The notes beneath the pieces were generated by a model. It ran no database searches, had not been told where the DNA came from, and worked only from the letters and a program-made list of their open reading frames with translations. From NCBI RefSeq assembly GCF_008704935.1, contig NZ_CP023692.1, positions 3,638,001 through 3,702,000 on the forward strand: a stretch of 64,000 nucleotides of DNA, read 5' to 3'. Every line of letters begins with the position of its first letter. Position 1 is the stretch's first letter. The stretch comes from Streptomyces vinaceus (GTDB taxonomy: Bacteria > Actinomycetota > Actinomycetes > Streptomycetales > Streptomycetaceae). This document shows positions 24,012-33,053 of the stretch, piece after piece. A program made the position numbers and the translations under genes.

Positions 24012-24971
24012 TCAGCGCCCGCTGTGGAGCAGGTCCACGCCCAGGCCCGTCGCCGAGTGGAGGACCGCCTTGCCGTCCCGCGCCGTCGTGATGAGCCCGG
24101 CCGCGCGCAGGGTGCGGGTGTGCTCGGACACCGAGGGCAGGCTGATGTCGAGGTCCCGGGCCAGTTCGCTCGTCGTGCGCTGCTCCACCAGCAGCTGGAG
24201 CACGGCCGCCCGCGTCCGCCCCAGCAGCGCGTCCAGCGCCCCCGCCGCCGGGCCCTCCGCCACCAGGGGCAGCGGGCTCATCGCGGGGTAGTGCAGTACG
24301 TGCGACCCGTCGGGCCGGTCGGCGAGCAGCGGGCGCCCCGTCCAGAACGCCGACGGCATGAGCAGCAGGCCGCCGCCGCCCAGCCGGACCTCGTAGTCCG
24401 GCGGCTCCCCGACCTCGAACACGGTGCCCGACCAGCCGGCCTTCGGGTGGGTGCCGGCCAGGCACGCCTTGATGCCGTGGGTGGCCAGCAGCCGGGTGCG
24501 CCAGGCGACGTCCGCCTGGAAGGACTGCCGTATCCGCGGCCAGTGCGGGGCGATGACCGCCTCGTGCGCGGACCGGACGGCCGTCTCCAGCTGGTCCCAG
24601 GCCGTACGGTCCTGGCCCCACAGCGCCCGCAGCCAGGAGGGAGCGCCGGGAGCCCGGCCCGCGACCCGGTACAGGAGGCCGTCGCCGAGCCGCGGCGCCG
24701 CCTCCCGTACGGCCGCCAGCCCGTCCTCCAGGGTGCGCGACAGCGGCTCGATGAACTGCGGATTGTCGCCGTCGGGCCGCAGCAGGTCCAGCAGCGGGCG
24801 GGCCCGGCCCGGCAGCTCGCGGCCGACCGCGGCGCGCCAGCGGCCGAAAACGGCCCGCTCGTCCGTGCGCTGCCAGGCGATCAGCGCCATCGACAGCTCC
24901 ACCAGGGGGGCCGGTTCACTCGCGAACGTGACGTTCAGCAGGTCCTCGGCGGTGAAGTGCACCCGTAGCAT
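24012..24971 (-). CDS. ArsR/winged-helix regulator with long N-terminal domain
   Basis: A 319-residue protein. The last 80 residues form a winged helix (LLGRTRAAVLQLLVEQRTTSELARDLDISLPSVSEHTRTLRAAGLI) followed by the wing RDGKAVLHSATGLG. The N-terminal 230 residues start MLRVHFTAEDLLNVTFA and match a Streptomyces group of regulators with this fused domain, whose ligand is unknown. No metal-binding Cys motif of classic ArsR proteins is present. Its gene precedes the I36 inhibitor gene by 96 bp, so it may control it. Confidence 0.82.
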   Translation of the reverse strand: MLRVHFTAEDLLNVTFASEPAPLVELSMALIAWQRTDERAVFGRWRAAVGRELPGRARPLLDLLRPDGDNPQFIEPLSRTLEDGLAAVREAAPRLGDGLLYRVAGRAPGAPSWLRALWGQDRTAWDQLETAVRSAHEAVIAPHWPRIRQSFQADVAWRTRLLATHGIKACLAGTHPKAGWSGTVFEVGEPPDYEVRLGGGGLLLMPSAFWTGRPLLADRPDGSHVLHYPAMSPLPLVAEGPAAGALDALLGRTRAAVLQLLVEQRTTSELARDLDISLPSVSEHTRTLRAAGLITTARDGKAVLHSATGLGVDLLHSGR

Positions 24972-25064
24972 CGTCCGCCGCCCCCCTGGCGCACCGGCCG
25001 CGATCGGCCGCTCAGCCGTGCATGAAAGCCGTACGCCCCGGCCGCACCGGTCGGCCCGTACGCG

Positions 25065-25526
25065 TCAGCCGTACATCCGGCGCATCGCGTAGTCGACCAT
25101 CTGCTCCACGGCCTTCGCGTCGAAGACCATGCGGTGGTCGCCCTCCATGTCGAGGACGAAGCCGTAGCCGGTCGGCAGCAGGTCGATCACCTCGGCGCCC
25201 GTGATCACGAAGTACTTGGACTCCTTGCCGGCGTACCGGCGGAGCTCCTTGAGCGTGGTGAACATGGGGATCACCGGCTGCTGCGTGTTGTGCAGCGCCA
25301 GGAAGCCCGGGGTCTCACCGCGCGGGCAGTAGACCTTCGACGTGGCGAAGATCTGCTGGAAGTCCTCGGCGGACAGCGACCCGGTCGTGAAGGCCCGCAC
25401 CGCGTCGGCGAGCGACGGCGGCGAGGGCTCGGGGTACAGCGGCTGCTCGCCGTACCCGCCGGCCATCTGCTGCGGGGCGGCGTACTGCTGCTGCCCTGCG
25501 CTCACGTTCTGGTCGTAGCCGTACAT
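25065..25526 (-). CDS. SseB-domain protein
   Basis: A 153-residue cytoplasmic protein. A Tyr/Gln/Gly-rich N-terminus (about 35 residues) precedes an SseB-type domain (about 38-150; LADAVRAFTTGSLSAEDFQQIF, PVIPMFTTLKELRRYAG, YFVITGAEVIDLLPTGYGFVLD). The function of stand-alone SseB domains in actinobacteria is not established. The ATG at 25526 leads MYGYDQNVSAG. Confidence 0.78.
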   Translation of the reverse strand: MYGYDQNVSAGQQQYAAPQQMAGGYGEQPLYPEPSPPSLADAVRAFTTGSLSAEDFQQIFATSKVYCPRGETPGFLALHNTQQPVIPMFTTLKELRRYAGKESKYFVITGAEVIDLLPTGYGFVLDMEGDHRMVFDAKAVEQMVDYAMRRMYG

Positions 25527-25652
25527 AGGGCGAAGCCTACCGAGCGCCCCCTGCCCCGTGGACGCGCATTCCCGCCAGGGTTGCGGACCCGCGGCCGGGT
25601 GGTGTCCGGCTTGACCCTGGTCACAGTCACCACATCAGGGGTTGCGTCTTAT

Positions 25653-25664
25653 TACCCGTGGGTA
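25653..25664 (+). promoter_or_regulatory. Palindrome in the acyl-CoA dehydrogenase promoter
   Basis: TACCC-GT-GGGTA lies 69 bp before the dehydrogenase ATG, overlapping a possible promoter (TTGCGT at 25642). It could be the operator of a TetR-type fatty-acid regulator; that assignment is inference. Confidence 0.4.
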
Positions 25665-25732
25665 GCATCATGACATTACCGATTGGTATGTACGAGGAAC
25701 CTGTCTTCCCGAGCCTTAACGGAGCCGTCGCC

Positions 25733-27562
25733 ATGGGGCACTACAAGTCGAATCTCCGCGACATCGAGTTCAACCTCTTCGAGGTGCTCGGCCGCGACAA
25801 GCTGTACGGCACCGGACCGTTCGGTGAGATGGACACCGAGACCGCCAAGAGCGTCCTGTCCGAGATCGCCCGCCTCGCCGAGAACGAGCTGGCCGATTCC
25901 TTCGCGGACGCCGACCGCAACCCGCCGGTCTTCGACCCGGCCACCAACACCGCGCCGGTCCCGGCGTCCTTCAAGAAGAGCTACGAAGCCTTCATGGACT
26001 CCGAGTACTGGCGCCTGGGCCTGCCCGAGGAGATCGGCGGCACCACCTCGCCCCGCTCCCTCATCTGGGCCTACGCGGAGCTGCTGCTCGGCTCGAACCC
26101 GGCCATCTGGATGTACTCCTCCGGCCCGGCGTTCGCCGGCATCCTCTTCGAAGAGGGCAACGAGGCGCAGAAGAAGGTCGCCCAGATAGCCGTCGAGAAG
26201 CGCTGGGGCTCCACCATGGTCCTCACCGAGCCGGACGCCGGCTCGGACGTGGGCGCCGGCCGCACCAAGGCCGTCCAGCAGGAGGACGGCTCCTGGCACA
26301 TCGAGGGCGTGAAGCGCTTCATCACCTCCGGTGAGCACGACATGGAGGAGAACATCCTCCACTACGTCCTCGCGCGCCCCGAGGGCCACGGCCCGGGCAC
26401 CAAGGGCCTGTCGCTCTTCCTCGTCCCGAAGTTCCACTTCGACTGGGAGACCGGCGAGCTGGGCGAGCGCAACGGCGTCTACGCGACCAACGTCGAGCAC
26501 AAGATGGGCCTCAAGGCCTCCAACACGTGCGAGATGACCTTCGGCGACCAGCACCCCGCCAAGGGCTGGCTGATCGGCGACAAGCACGACGGCATCCGCC
26601 AGATGTTCATGATCATCGAGTTCGCCCGCATGATGGTCGGCACGAAGGCCATCGCGACGCTCTCCACCGGCTACCTGAACGCCCTGGAGTACGCCAAGGA
26701 GCGCGTGCAGGGTCCGGACCTGGCCAACTTCATGGACAAGACGGCCCCCAAGGTCACCATCACGCACCACCCGGACGTGCGCCGTTCGCTGATGACGCAG
26801 AAGGCGTACGCCGAGGGCATGCGCGCCCTGGTGCTGTACACCGCCTCCGTCCAGGACGCCATCCAGCTCAAGCAGGCCGCGGGCGAGGACGCCTCCGCCG
26901 AGATCGGCCTGAACGACCTGCTCCTGCCGATCGTGAAGGGCTACGGCTCGGAGCGCTCGTACGAGCAGCTCGCGCAGTCGCTGCAGACCTTCGGCGGCTC
27001 CGGCTACCTGCAGGAATACCCGATCGAGCAGTACATCCGCGACGCCAAGATCGACACCCTCTACGAGGGCACCACGGCGATCCAGGGCCAGGACTTCTTC
27101 TTCCGGAAGATCGTCCGCGACCAGGGTGCCTCGCTGAACGTCCTCTCCGAGACGATCAAGAAGTTCCTGGCCGAGGCCGTCGGCGGCGAGGAGCTGGCCG
27201 GCGCCCGCGACGCGCTCGCCAAGGCCGCCGTGGACCTGGAGGCCATCGTCGGCCAGATGATCGTCGACCTCACCGCCACCGGCGAGGACGTCAAGAACAT
27301 CTACAAGGTCGGCCAGAACACCACCCGCCTGCTGATGGCCTCCGGTGACGTCGTCGTCGGCTACCTGCTGCTCAAGGGCGCGGCCGTGGCCGCCGAGAAG
27401 CTGGCCGCCGGCGCCCCCGCCAAGGACGTCGCCTTCTACACCGGCAAGATCGCGGCGGCGAAGTTCTTCGCCTCGCAGGTCCTGCCGAACGTCTCGGTCG
27501 CCCGCGCGCTGGCCGAGGCCGTCGACAACTCCCTGATGGAGCTCGACGAGGCCGCGTTCTAG
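25733..27562 (+). CDS. Long-form acyl-CoA dehydrogenase (FadE5-like)
   Basis: A 609-residue flavoprotein of the long actinobacterial acyl-CoA dehydrogenase group, which oxidises acyl-CoA thioesters at the alpha-beta bond. Core motifs are visible: MVLTEPDAGSDVGAGRTKA (FAD/substrate), FITSGEHDM, VEHKMGLKASNTCEMTF, LQTFGGSGYLQEYPIEQYIRD and YEGTTAIQGQDFFFRK. A C-terminal extension of about 130 residues follows, as in mycobacterial FadE5. ATG 25733 (MGHYKSNLRDIEFNLFEVLG) fits the family start and follows GGAG; an upstream in-frame start would add a poor leader. A terminator hairpin follows at 27585. Confidence 0.93.
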   Translation: MGHYKSNLRDIEFNLFEVLGRDKLYGTGPFGEMDTETAKSVLSEIARLAENELADSFADADRNPPVFDPATNTAPVPASFKKSYEAFMDSEYWRLGLPEEIGGTTSPRSLIWAYAELLLGSNPAIWMYSSGPAFAGILFEEGNEAQKKVAQIAVEKRWGSTMVLTEPDAGSDVGAGRTKAVQQEDGSWHIEGVKRFITSGEHDMEENILHYVLARPEGHGPGTKGLSLFLVPKFHFDWETGELGERNGVYATNVEHKMGLKASNTCEMTFGDQHPAKGWLIGDKHDGIRQMFMIIEFARMMVGTKAIATLSTGYLNALEYAKERVQGPDLANFMDKTAPKVTITHHPDVRRSLMTQKAYAEGMRALVLYTASVQDAIQLKQAAGEDASAEIGLNDLLLPIVKGYGSERSYEQLAQSLQTFGGSGYLQEYPIEQYIRDAKIDTLYEGTTAIQGQDFFFRKIVRDQGASLNVLSETIKKFLAEAVGGEELAGARDALAKAAVDLEAIVGQMIVDLTATGEDVKNIYKVGQNTTRLLMASGDVVVGYLLLKGAAVAAEKLAAGAPAKDVAFYTGKIAAAKFFASQVLPNVSVARALAEAVDNSLMELDEAAF

Positions 27563-27584
27563 CCCGTACGGTCATCCGCCCGGC

Positions 27585-27613
27585 GGCCGGGCCCTCACCG
27601 AGGGGGCCCGGCC
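27585..27613 (+). terminator. Hairpin terminator after the acyl-CoA dehydrogenase gene
   Basis: Arms GGCCGGGCCC and GGGCCCGGCC with a 9-base loop, 22 bp after the stop. Confidence 0.65.
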
Positions 27614-27658
27614 GTCGGCATTCACAGGTTGTCGGTGGTTCGTGGGACGCTCGTAGGC

Positions 27659-28399
27659 ATGAGTCCGGCAGAGCAGCACAGCAACAGCAGGGGGTACTCC
27701 GTCCCGACCGGGCGGCCGTACGCCCTCAAGGAGCTGCAGGCCGCCCTGGGCAGCCTCGGCGACCATCTGCGGGAGCTGTACGACGGCGCCCACCCCGCCG
27801 AGTACGAGGCCGTCGCCGACGCCCTGTACACCGCGTTCCAGACCGCGGCCGGCCTGGCGCCCGCCAAGAGCTACACCGGCTGCTCCGAGCACCCCAACGG
27901 GGCCCTGGACCCCGAGGCGCCCGACGGCTGGGGCCGCTGCCTGATCTGCAACGACCGGCGCCGCCTCGGACTGCGCGCGCAGGGCGCCCGCGCGGCCACC
28001 GCCGCCCCGCCCGCGGGGGAGCAGCGCCGGCTGGGCTATCCCGTGCCGGACCCGCCGTACACGCTGCAGGCCCTGCGCGACCACCTCCGCACGGTCGAGG
28101 ACCGCCGCTTCCACCTGGGCTTTTCATCCCCGGCCGAGGAGTTCGTCCGGATAGCGGACGATCTCCACCGGGCGTTCATCGTGGCGCGCGAGCTGTCCAG
28201 GCCGCGCAACGCCTCCGGCTGCTCCGAGCACCCCGGCGCGCCCATCGATCCGGACGCGCCTCCCGGTGAGGCCTGTATCTTCTGCGCCGGACGCAAGAGA
28301 CGCGCGCAGCGCTCCGCGACGACCCCGGAGATGCTCCCGCGCATCCGCCGGGGCGAGCGCAGGCAGCTGCAGCGCAGATTCGAGCGCCCGCCGGGCTGA
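27659..28399 (+). CDS. Protein of two tandem C-x2-H/C-x2-C units, unknown function
   Basis: A 246-residue protein built from two related halves. Each half has a helical part (YALKELQAALGSLGDHLREL and YTLQALRDHLRTVEDRRFHL), then a core ending in TGCSEHPNGALDPEAPDGWG with CLICN, or SGCSEHPGAPIDPDAPPGEA with CIFCA. The conserved C-x2-H and C-x2-C pairs would form a zinc site in each half. A basic C-terminal tail follows. No known domain is recognised. ATG 27659 has a weak leader. It lies upstream of the M18 aminopeptidase gene by 101 bp. Confidence 0.75.
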   Translation: MSPAEQHSNSRGYSVPTGRPYALKELQAALGSLGDHLRELYDGAHPAEYEAVADALYTAFQTAAGLAPAKSYTGCSEHPNGALDPEAPDGWGRCLICNDRRRLGLRAQGARAATAAPPAGEQRRLGYPVPDPPYTLQALRDHLRTVEDRRFHLGFSSPAEEFVRIADDLHRAFIVARELSRPRNASGCSEHPGAPIDPDAPPGEACIFCAGRKRRAQRSATTPEMLPRIRRGERRQLQRRFERPPG

Positions 28400-28500
28400 A
28401 AAGCCGCCGGGAAGCGGACCACGCAGCCCGCGCGCCCGGCGTTTCGGCTATCCGCCGCAGTCCGACCATGGCGAACACGACCGTCGTTAAGGTGAACCAC

Positions 28501-29802
28501 ATGAGCTCTCCCGCCCGCTTCGACCGCGGCCACACCGACGATCTGATGACCTTTTTGACGGCCAGTCCGTCGCCGTACCACGCCGTGGCCAATGCGGCCG
28601 AGCGGCTGGAAAAGGCAGGCTTCAGGCAGTTGTCGGAAACGGACGCCTGGGACTCGGGCAGCGGGGGCCGGTTCGTCCTGCGCGGCGGAGCGCTCATCGC
28701 CTGGTTCGTCCCGGAGGGCGCGACCGCGCACATGCCGTTCCGGATCGTCGGCGCGCACACCGACTCCCCCAACCTGCGCGTCAAGCCGCTGCCTGACACG
28801 GGCTCACAGGGATGGCGGCAGATCGCGGTCGAGATCTACGGCGGCACCCTGCTCAACACCTGGCTCGACCGGGACCTGGGCCTGGCGGGCCGGCTGACCC
28901 TGCGCGACGGCAGCGAGCGGCTGGTCAACGTGGACCGCGCACTGCTGCGCGTCCCGCAACTGGCCGTGCACCTGGACCGGTCGGTCAACAGCGACGGGCT
29001 CAAGCTCGACAAGCAGCGCCACATGCAGCCGATCTGGGGCCTGGGCGAGGTGCAGGAGGGCGACCTCATCGCCTTCCTGGAGGAGGAAGAGGGCCTGGCG
29101 CAGGGCTCGGTGGCCGGCTGGGACCTGATGGTCCACTCGATCGAACCGCCCTCGTACCTGGGGCGCGACCGCGAGCTGGTCGCCGGCCCGCGCATGGACA
29201 ACCTGGTCTCGGTGCACGCGGGCGTCGCGGCGCTGACCGCCGCCTCCGCCGCCTCCACCGCCGACAAGCTGGACCACATCCCGGTGCTGGCCGCGTTCGA
29301 CCACGAGGAGAACGGCTCGCAGTCGGACACCGGCGCGGACGGCCCGCTGCTGGGGAACGTGCTGGAACGTTCCGTCTTCGCACGTGGGGGCACGTACGAG
29401 GACCGCGCGCGGGCCTTCGCGGGCACCATCTGCCTGTCCTCGGACACCGGCCACGCCGTGCACCCCAACTACGCGGAGCGGCACGACCCCTCGCACCACC
29501 CGCGCGCCAACGGCGGCCCGATCCTCAAGGTCAACGTCAACCAGCGGTACGCCACGGACGGCGGCGGGCGCGCGGTGTTCGCGGCGGCGTGCGAGCGGGC
29601 CGGGGTGCCGTGGCAGTCGTTCGTGTCCAACAACTCGATGCCCTGCGGGACGACGATCGGCCCGATCACGGCCGCGCGCCACGGCATCCAGACCGTGGAC
29701 ATCGGCATCGCGATCCTGTCGATGCACAGCGCCCGCGAGCTGTGCGGCGCCGACGACCCGTACCTGCTCGCGAACGCGCTGTTGGCGTTCCTGGAGGGCT
29801 GA
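28501..29802 (+). CDS. M18-family aminopeptidase
   Basis: A 433-residue dinuclear zinc aminopeptidase of family M18 (aspartyl aminopeptidase type). Ligands are visible: His86 and Asp88 in VGAHTDSPNLRVKP, the Glu pair in FDHEENGSQSDTGA, and the later His in SMPCGTTIGPITAARHGI and the DIGIAILSMHSARE end. GPRMDNLVS is also family-specific. Length is normal. The ATG at 28501 follows AAGGTG with six bases of spacing. It trims acidic N-terminal residues from cytoplasmic peptides. Confidence 0.93.
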   Translation: MSSPARFDRGHTDDLMTFLTASPSPYHAVANAAERLEKAGFRQLSETDAWDSGSGGRFVLRGGALIAWFVPEGATAHMPFRIVGAHTDSPNLRVKPLPDTGSQGWRQIAVEIYGGTLLNTWLDRDLGLAGRLTLRDGSERLVNVDRALLRVPQLAVHLDRSVNSDGLKLDKQRHMQPIWGLGEVQEGDLIAFLEEEEGLAQGSVAGWDLMVHSIEPPSYLGRDRELVAGPRMDNLVSVHAGVAALTAASAASTADKLDHIPVLAAFDHEENGSQSDTGADGPLLGNVLERSVFARGGTYEDRARAFAGTICLSSDTGHAVHPNYAERHDPSHHPRANGGPILKVNVNQRYATDGGGRAVFAAACERAGVPWQSFVSNNSMPCGTTIGPITAARHGIQTVDIGIAILSMHSARELCGADDPYLLANALLAFLEG

Positions 29803-29961
29803 GTCCGACCCGCGGGCCGCGCCGCCACCGGTACCCGGAGGCGGCGCGGGCTTCGGCCGGGCGGGTCGATCTCGGCGGCGCCGCGGTGCGATGAACCGAT
29901 GGTGACACTCCGTCATGTTGTGCTGGGGTCCCGCCCTTCCCGGCCCGACAAGGAGAGTCCC

Positions 29962-31029
29962 GTGCTCCGCCTGTTCCGCCTCACCCCCGTGCCGCGCCTC
30001 GCGGGCGCCCTGGGCCTCGCGCTGGCCCTGCTCCTGACCGCACCCGCCGCGGCCACTCCGAAGCCCCCGAAGTCCCCGGAAGCCGACCTCTCCCTCGCGG
30101 ATCCGCGGATCATCGCCCACTTCGACTTCGCGTCCGGGCAGACGCCGGAAAACATCGCCCTGGAGCCCGACGGCTCCGCCGATCTGACCCTCGCGCTCGC
30201 CCGTCAGGTGGTCCGCGTGGACCGGCACGGCGGAAAGCAGGTCCTCGCGACCCTGCCCGACGTCGCGGACCCCCAGACGCCCCTGCTCGGCGTCCCCGTC
30301 GTCAGCGGGATCGTCCGCACCCACGACGGGACGCTGTACGTCGGCTACAACACCGGCACCGCCGAGAGCGGCATCTACCGGATCACCCCCGACCGCGAGG
30401 TCTCCAAGCTCGTCGACATGTCCCCGAAGGGCTTCGTGAACGGCCTCGCCCTCGACGAGCACCGCGGGCTGATCTACGCCGCCGACTCCGTCCTCGGCAC
30501 GGTGTGGCGCATCTCCCTCGACGAGGAGCCCGAGGTGACGGCCTGGGCCACCGGAGCGGCGCTGGAGCCGACCACCTTCATCGGCGCGAACGGCATCAAG
30601 GTGCGCGACCACGCGGTCTGGGTGTCGAACTTCGACCGGGCCACGCTGCTGCGGATCCCGGTCGACGAGGACGGGTCCGCGGGGAAGACCATGACGCACG
30701 CCACCGGGCTGACGGGCATCGACGACTTCGCGTTCGCCGGACACGGCGAGAGCGTCCTCGCCGCGCTGAACACCACCGCGAGCGAGCTCGCCCTGGTCCG
30801 GCCCGACGGCACCCACACCATCGTGCTGACCAAGGCGGACGGGCTGTCCGGGCCCACCGCCGTGGCGGTCCGCCACCACAAGGTCTTCGTCACCAGCGGC
30901 GCCTTCCTCGACGGCGTCGACCCGAACCTGCTGGTCGCCGACGTTGCGGAGGGCGAGGAGACGCCCGAGGACCACGGCCGGCCCCAGGACCACGGGCAGC
31001 GCGAGGACCACGGCAAGCACGAGGGCTGA
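29962..31029 (+). CDS. Secreted SMP-30/beta-propeller-like protein
   Basis: A 355-residue protein with a signal peptide (GALGLALALLLTAPAAATP, about residues 15-33) and a six-bladed propeller-type body (VSGIVRTHDGTLYVGYNT, VNGLALDEHRGLIYAADSVLGTVW, GANGIKVRDHAVWVSNF), as in gluconolactonase/SMP-30-like proteins. The C-terminus is a charged tail rich in His, Asp, Glu and Gly (EDHGRPQDHGQREDHGKHEG), which might bind metal. The GTG at 29962 follows AAGGAGA. Function is not assigned. Confidence 0.75.
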   Translation: MLRLFRLTPVPRLAGALGLALALLLTAPAAATPKPPKSPEADLSLADPRIIAHFDFASGQTPENIALEPDGSADLTLALARQVVRVDRHGGKQVLATLPDVADPQTPLLGVPVVSGIVRTHDGTLYVGYNTGTAESGIYRITPDREVSKLVDMSPKGFVNGLALDEHRGLIYAADSVLGTVWRISLDEEPEVTAWATGAALEPTTFIGANGIKVRDHAVWVSNFDRATLLRIPVDEDGSAGKTMTHATGLTGIDDFAFAGHGESVLAALNTTASELALVRPDGTHTIVLTKADGLSGPTAVAVRHHKVFVTSGAFLDGVDPNLLVADVAEGEETPEDHGRPQDHGQREDHGKHEG

Positions 31030-31115
31030 GCCGCAGAGCCGTACCGCCGGAGCCCGCCCGGGGCTCCGGCCGTCCCGCCGCGTCGTCGTGGCCCCCGCCC
31101 CTAGGCAGCCATCCC

Positions 31116-32963
31116 CTAGGCGTCCATCCCCGCGAGGACGAGCGGGAGCCGGGTGGCGCCGTCGGCCGTGACGGTCACCGGCACTCCCCAGTCCTGCTGG
31201 TGCACGTGGCACGCCGGGTACTCGTTCGCCGGGTCGTCGTCGCACGAGGCCGCCATCGCCGAGACGTGCAGCACACCCTCGGTGACCTCCGGGTTCAGGA
31301 CCAGCTCCCGGAACAGGTCCGTCCCCGTCCCCTCGCCGCCCACCAGCAGCTCCGGCGGCGTCGAGGACACCAGCAGCCGCGTCGACGGCCCGTAGCGGGT
31401 GTCCAGCTTCTGGCCGGTCGGCGCCTGGAACACCACGTCGAGCCGGAGCGTGCCCGGGGCGACCTCGGTCGCGGCCCGCTGTGTGCGGTGCGCGACGGCG
31501 TCGACCCGTACCGCCTCCTCCGGCAGCCGCAGCCGGGTCAGCCGGTGCCGGGCGGACTCGACGACCACGATGTCCTCGCCGACCAGCACCGCGTCACTGG
31601 GCTCGCGCAGATCGGTGGCCAGCGTGGAGACCTGCCCGGTCGCCGGGTCGAAGCGGCGCAGGGCGTGGTTGTACGTGTCGCACACCGCGACCGAGCCGTC
31701 CGGCAGGGCGGTCACCCCGAGCGGGTGCTGGAGCAGGGCCTGGGCGGCGTCGCCGTCGCGGTGGCCGAAGTCGAACAGGCCGGTCCCGACGGCGGTGCGC
31801 ACGGCGTACCCGTCGCCGCCCTCGCCCTCGGGTTCCACGTACCGCAGGGCGCTGTTCTCGGAGTCCGCGATCCACAGCCGGTCCCCGGCGGCCGCGAGCC
31901 CGGACGGCTGCGCGAGCCAGGCCTCCGGGGCGGGCCCGTCGTGCAGGCCCTCGCTGGTCGTCCCGGCCGACACGGCGACGGTCCCCGTCTGCGGGTCCCA
32001 GGTCCACAGCTGGTGCACGCCCGCCATGGCGATCCACACCTTGCCCCGCCACCAGGCGACGTCCCACGGCGAGGACAGGTCCACCTCCAGGGCCGGACCG
32101 GAGGTCGGGGAACCCTGCCACCACTGGCGGCCGGTCCCGGCGACGGTCTCGACGGCTCCGGTCGCCGGGTCGAAGCGGCGCAGCGCGTGGTTGACGGTGT
32201 CGGCGACGACGACGGTGCCGTCGGGGAGCAGGGCCAGGCCCTGGGGCTCGCTGAAGGCGTCGGGCCCGAAGCCGCGCTCGCCGCTGCCGATGCGCCGTAC
32301 GACGCTCTCGCCGTCGGGGGCCAGCTCCACGAGCTGGTGCCGCGTCGAGTCCGACACGAGGAGGTTCCCGCTCGGCAGGAGGAGCGCCTTGCCGGGGAAG
32401 CGGAGGTCGGTGGCCACCGGCTCGGGCGCGACGTACGGCCCGTCCCCGCGGCGCAGCGTGCCCTTGGCCTCGTGCTCGGCTTCGAGCTCCTCCACGAGGC
32501 GCGCGATGGCGTGTGCGTGCCCCTCGCCGGCGTGCTGCGCGACGATGTACCCCTCGGGGTCGATGACGACGAGCGTCGGCCAGGCCCGTACGGCGTACTG
32601 CTTCCAGGTGGCCAGCTCGGGGTCGTCGAGGACGGGGTGGTGCACCTCGTACCGCTCGACGGCGTCGACGACGGCCGCGTGCTCGGCCTCGTGCACGAAC
32701 TTCGGCGAGTGGACACCGATGATCACGACGGTGTCGCGGTGCTTCTCCTCCAGCTCGCGCAGCTCGTCCAGGACGTGCAGGCAGTTGATGCAGCAGAAGG
32801 TCCAAAAATCGAGGATCAATGTGCGACCTCGGAAGTCGGCGAGCTTCAGATCCTTGCCGCCGGTGTTGATCCATCCGCCCTTGCCGATCAGCTCGGGGGC
32901 ACGGACACGGGCACGCTTGCGGGGTACGGGCGCGGGGGTGGGCGCCGGGGCAGCATCGTTCAT
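31116..32963 (-). CDS. Thioredoxin-fold NHL-repeat protein
   Basis: A 615-residue protein. Residues about 25-165 are a TlpA-like thioredoxin domain with active site WTFCCINC (C-x2-C) and the cis-Pro loop AVRAWPTLVVIDPEGYIV. Residues about 180-480 carry NHL propeller repeats (FPGKALLLPSGNLLVSDSTR, EPQGLALLPDGTVVVADTVN, HPLGVTALPDGSVAVCDTYN). A C-terminal beta domain follows with Cys in SCDDDPANEYPACHVHQQDW. There is no signal peptide. This domain order is known from actinobacteria and NHLRC2. The ATG at 32963 faces the island boundary, so the native promoter may be altered. Confidence 0.88.
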   Translation of the reverse strand: MNDAAPAPTPAPVPRKRARVRAPELIGKGGWINTGGKDLKLADFRGRTLILDFWTFCCINCLHVLDELRELEEKHRDTVVIIGVHSPKFVHEAEHAAVVDAVERYEVHHPVLDDPELATWKQYAVRAWPTLVVIDPEGYIVAQHAGEGHAHAIARLVEELEAEHEAKGTLRRGDGPYVAPEPVATDLRFPGKALLLPSGNLLVSDSTRHQLVELAPDGESVVRRIGSGERGFGPDAFSEPQGLALLPDGTVVVADTVNHALRRFDPATGAVETVAGTGRQWWQGSPTSGPALEVDLSSPWDVAWWRGKVWIAMAGVHQLWTWDPQTGTVAVSAGTTSEGLHDGPAPEAWLAQPSGLAAAGDRLWIADSENSALRYVEPEGEGGDGYAVRTAVGTGLFDFGHRDGDAAQALLQHPLGVTALPDGSVAVCDTYNHALRRFDPATGQVSTLATDLREPSDAVLVGEDIVVVESARHRLTRLRLPEEAVRVDAVAHRTQRAATEVAPGTLRLDVVFQAPTGQKLDTRYGPSTRLLVSSTPPELLVGGEGTGTDLFRELVLNPEVTEGVLHVSAMAASCDDDPANEYPACHVHQQDWGVPVTVTADGATRLPLVLAGMDA

Positions 32964-32986
32964 GTTTCAAGCTTGCCATTGGCCCA

Positions 32987-33017
32987 TGAACACCGGATCA
33001 CGGCCGTACGACGCCGT
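32987..33017 (+). repeat. Left direct repeat bounding the island (putative att site)
   Basis: This 31-base stretch, starting TGAACACCGG, matches 24 of 31 bases of the repeat at 37234-37264 in the same orientation. It lies just upstream of the thioredoxin-NHL gene and before the methyltransferase stop. Attachment-site function is inferred from position. Confidence 0.45.
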
Positions 33018-33053
33018 TGTCCCGCGCAGCTATGGGATCCGCTCCACCACGGA

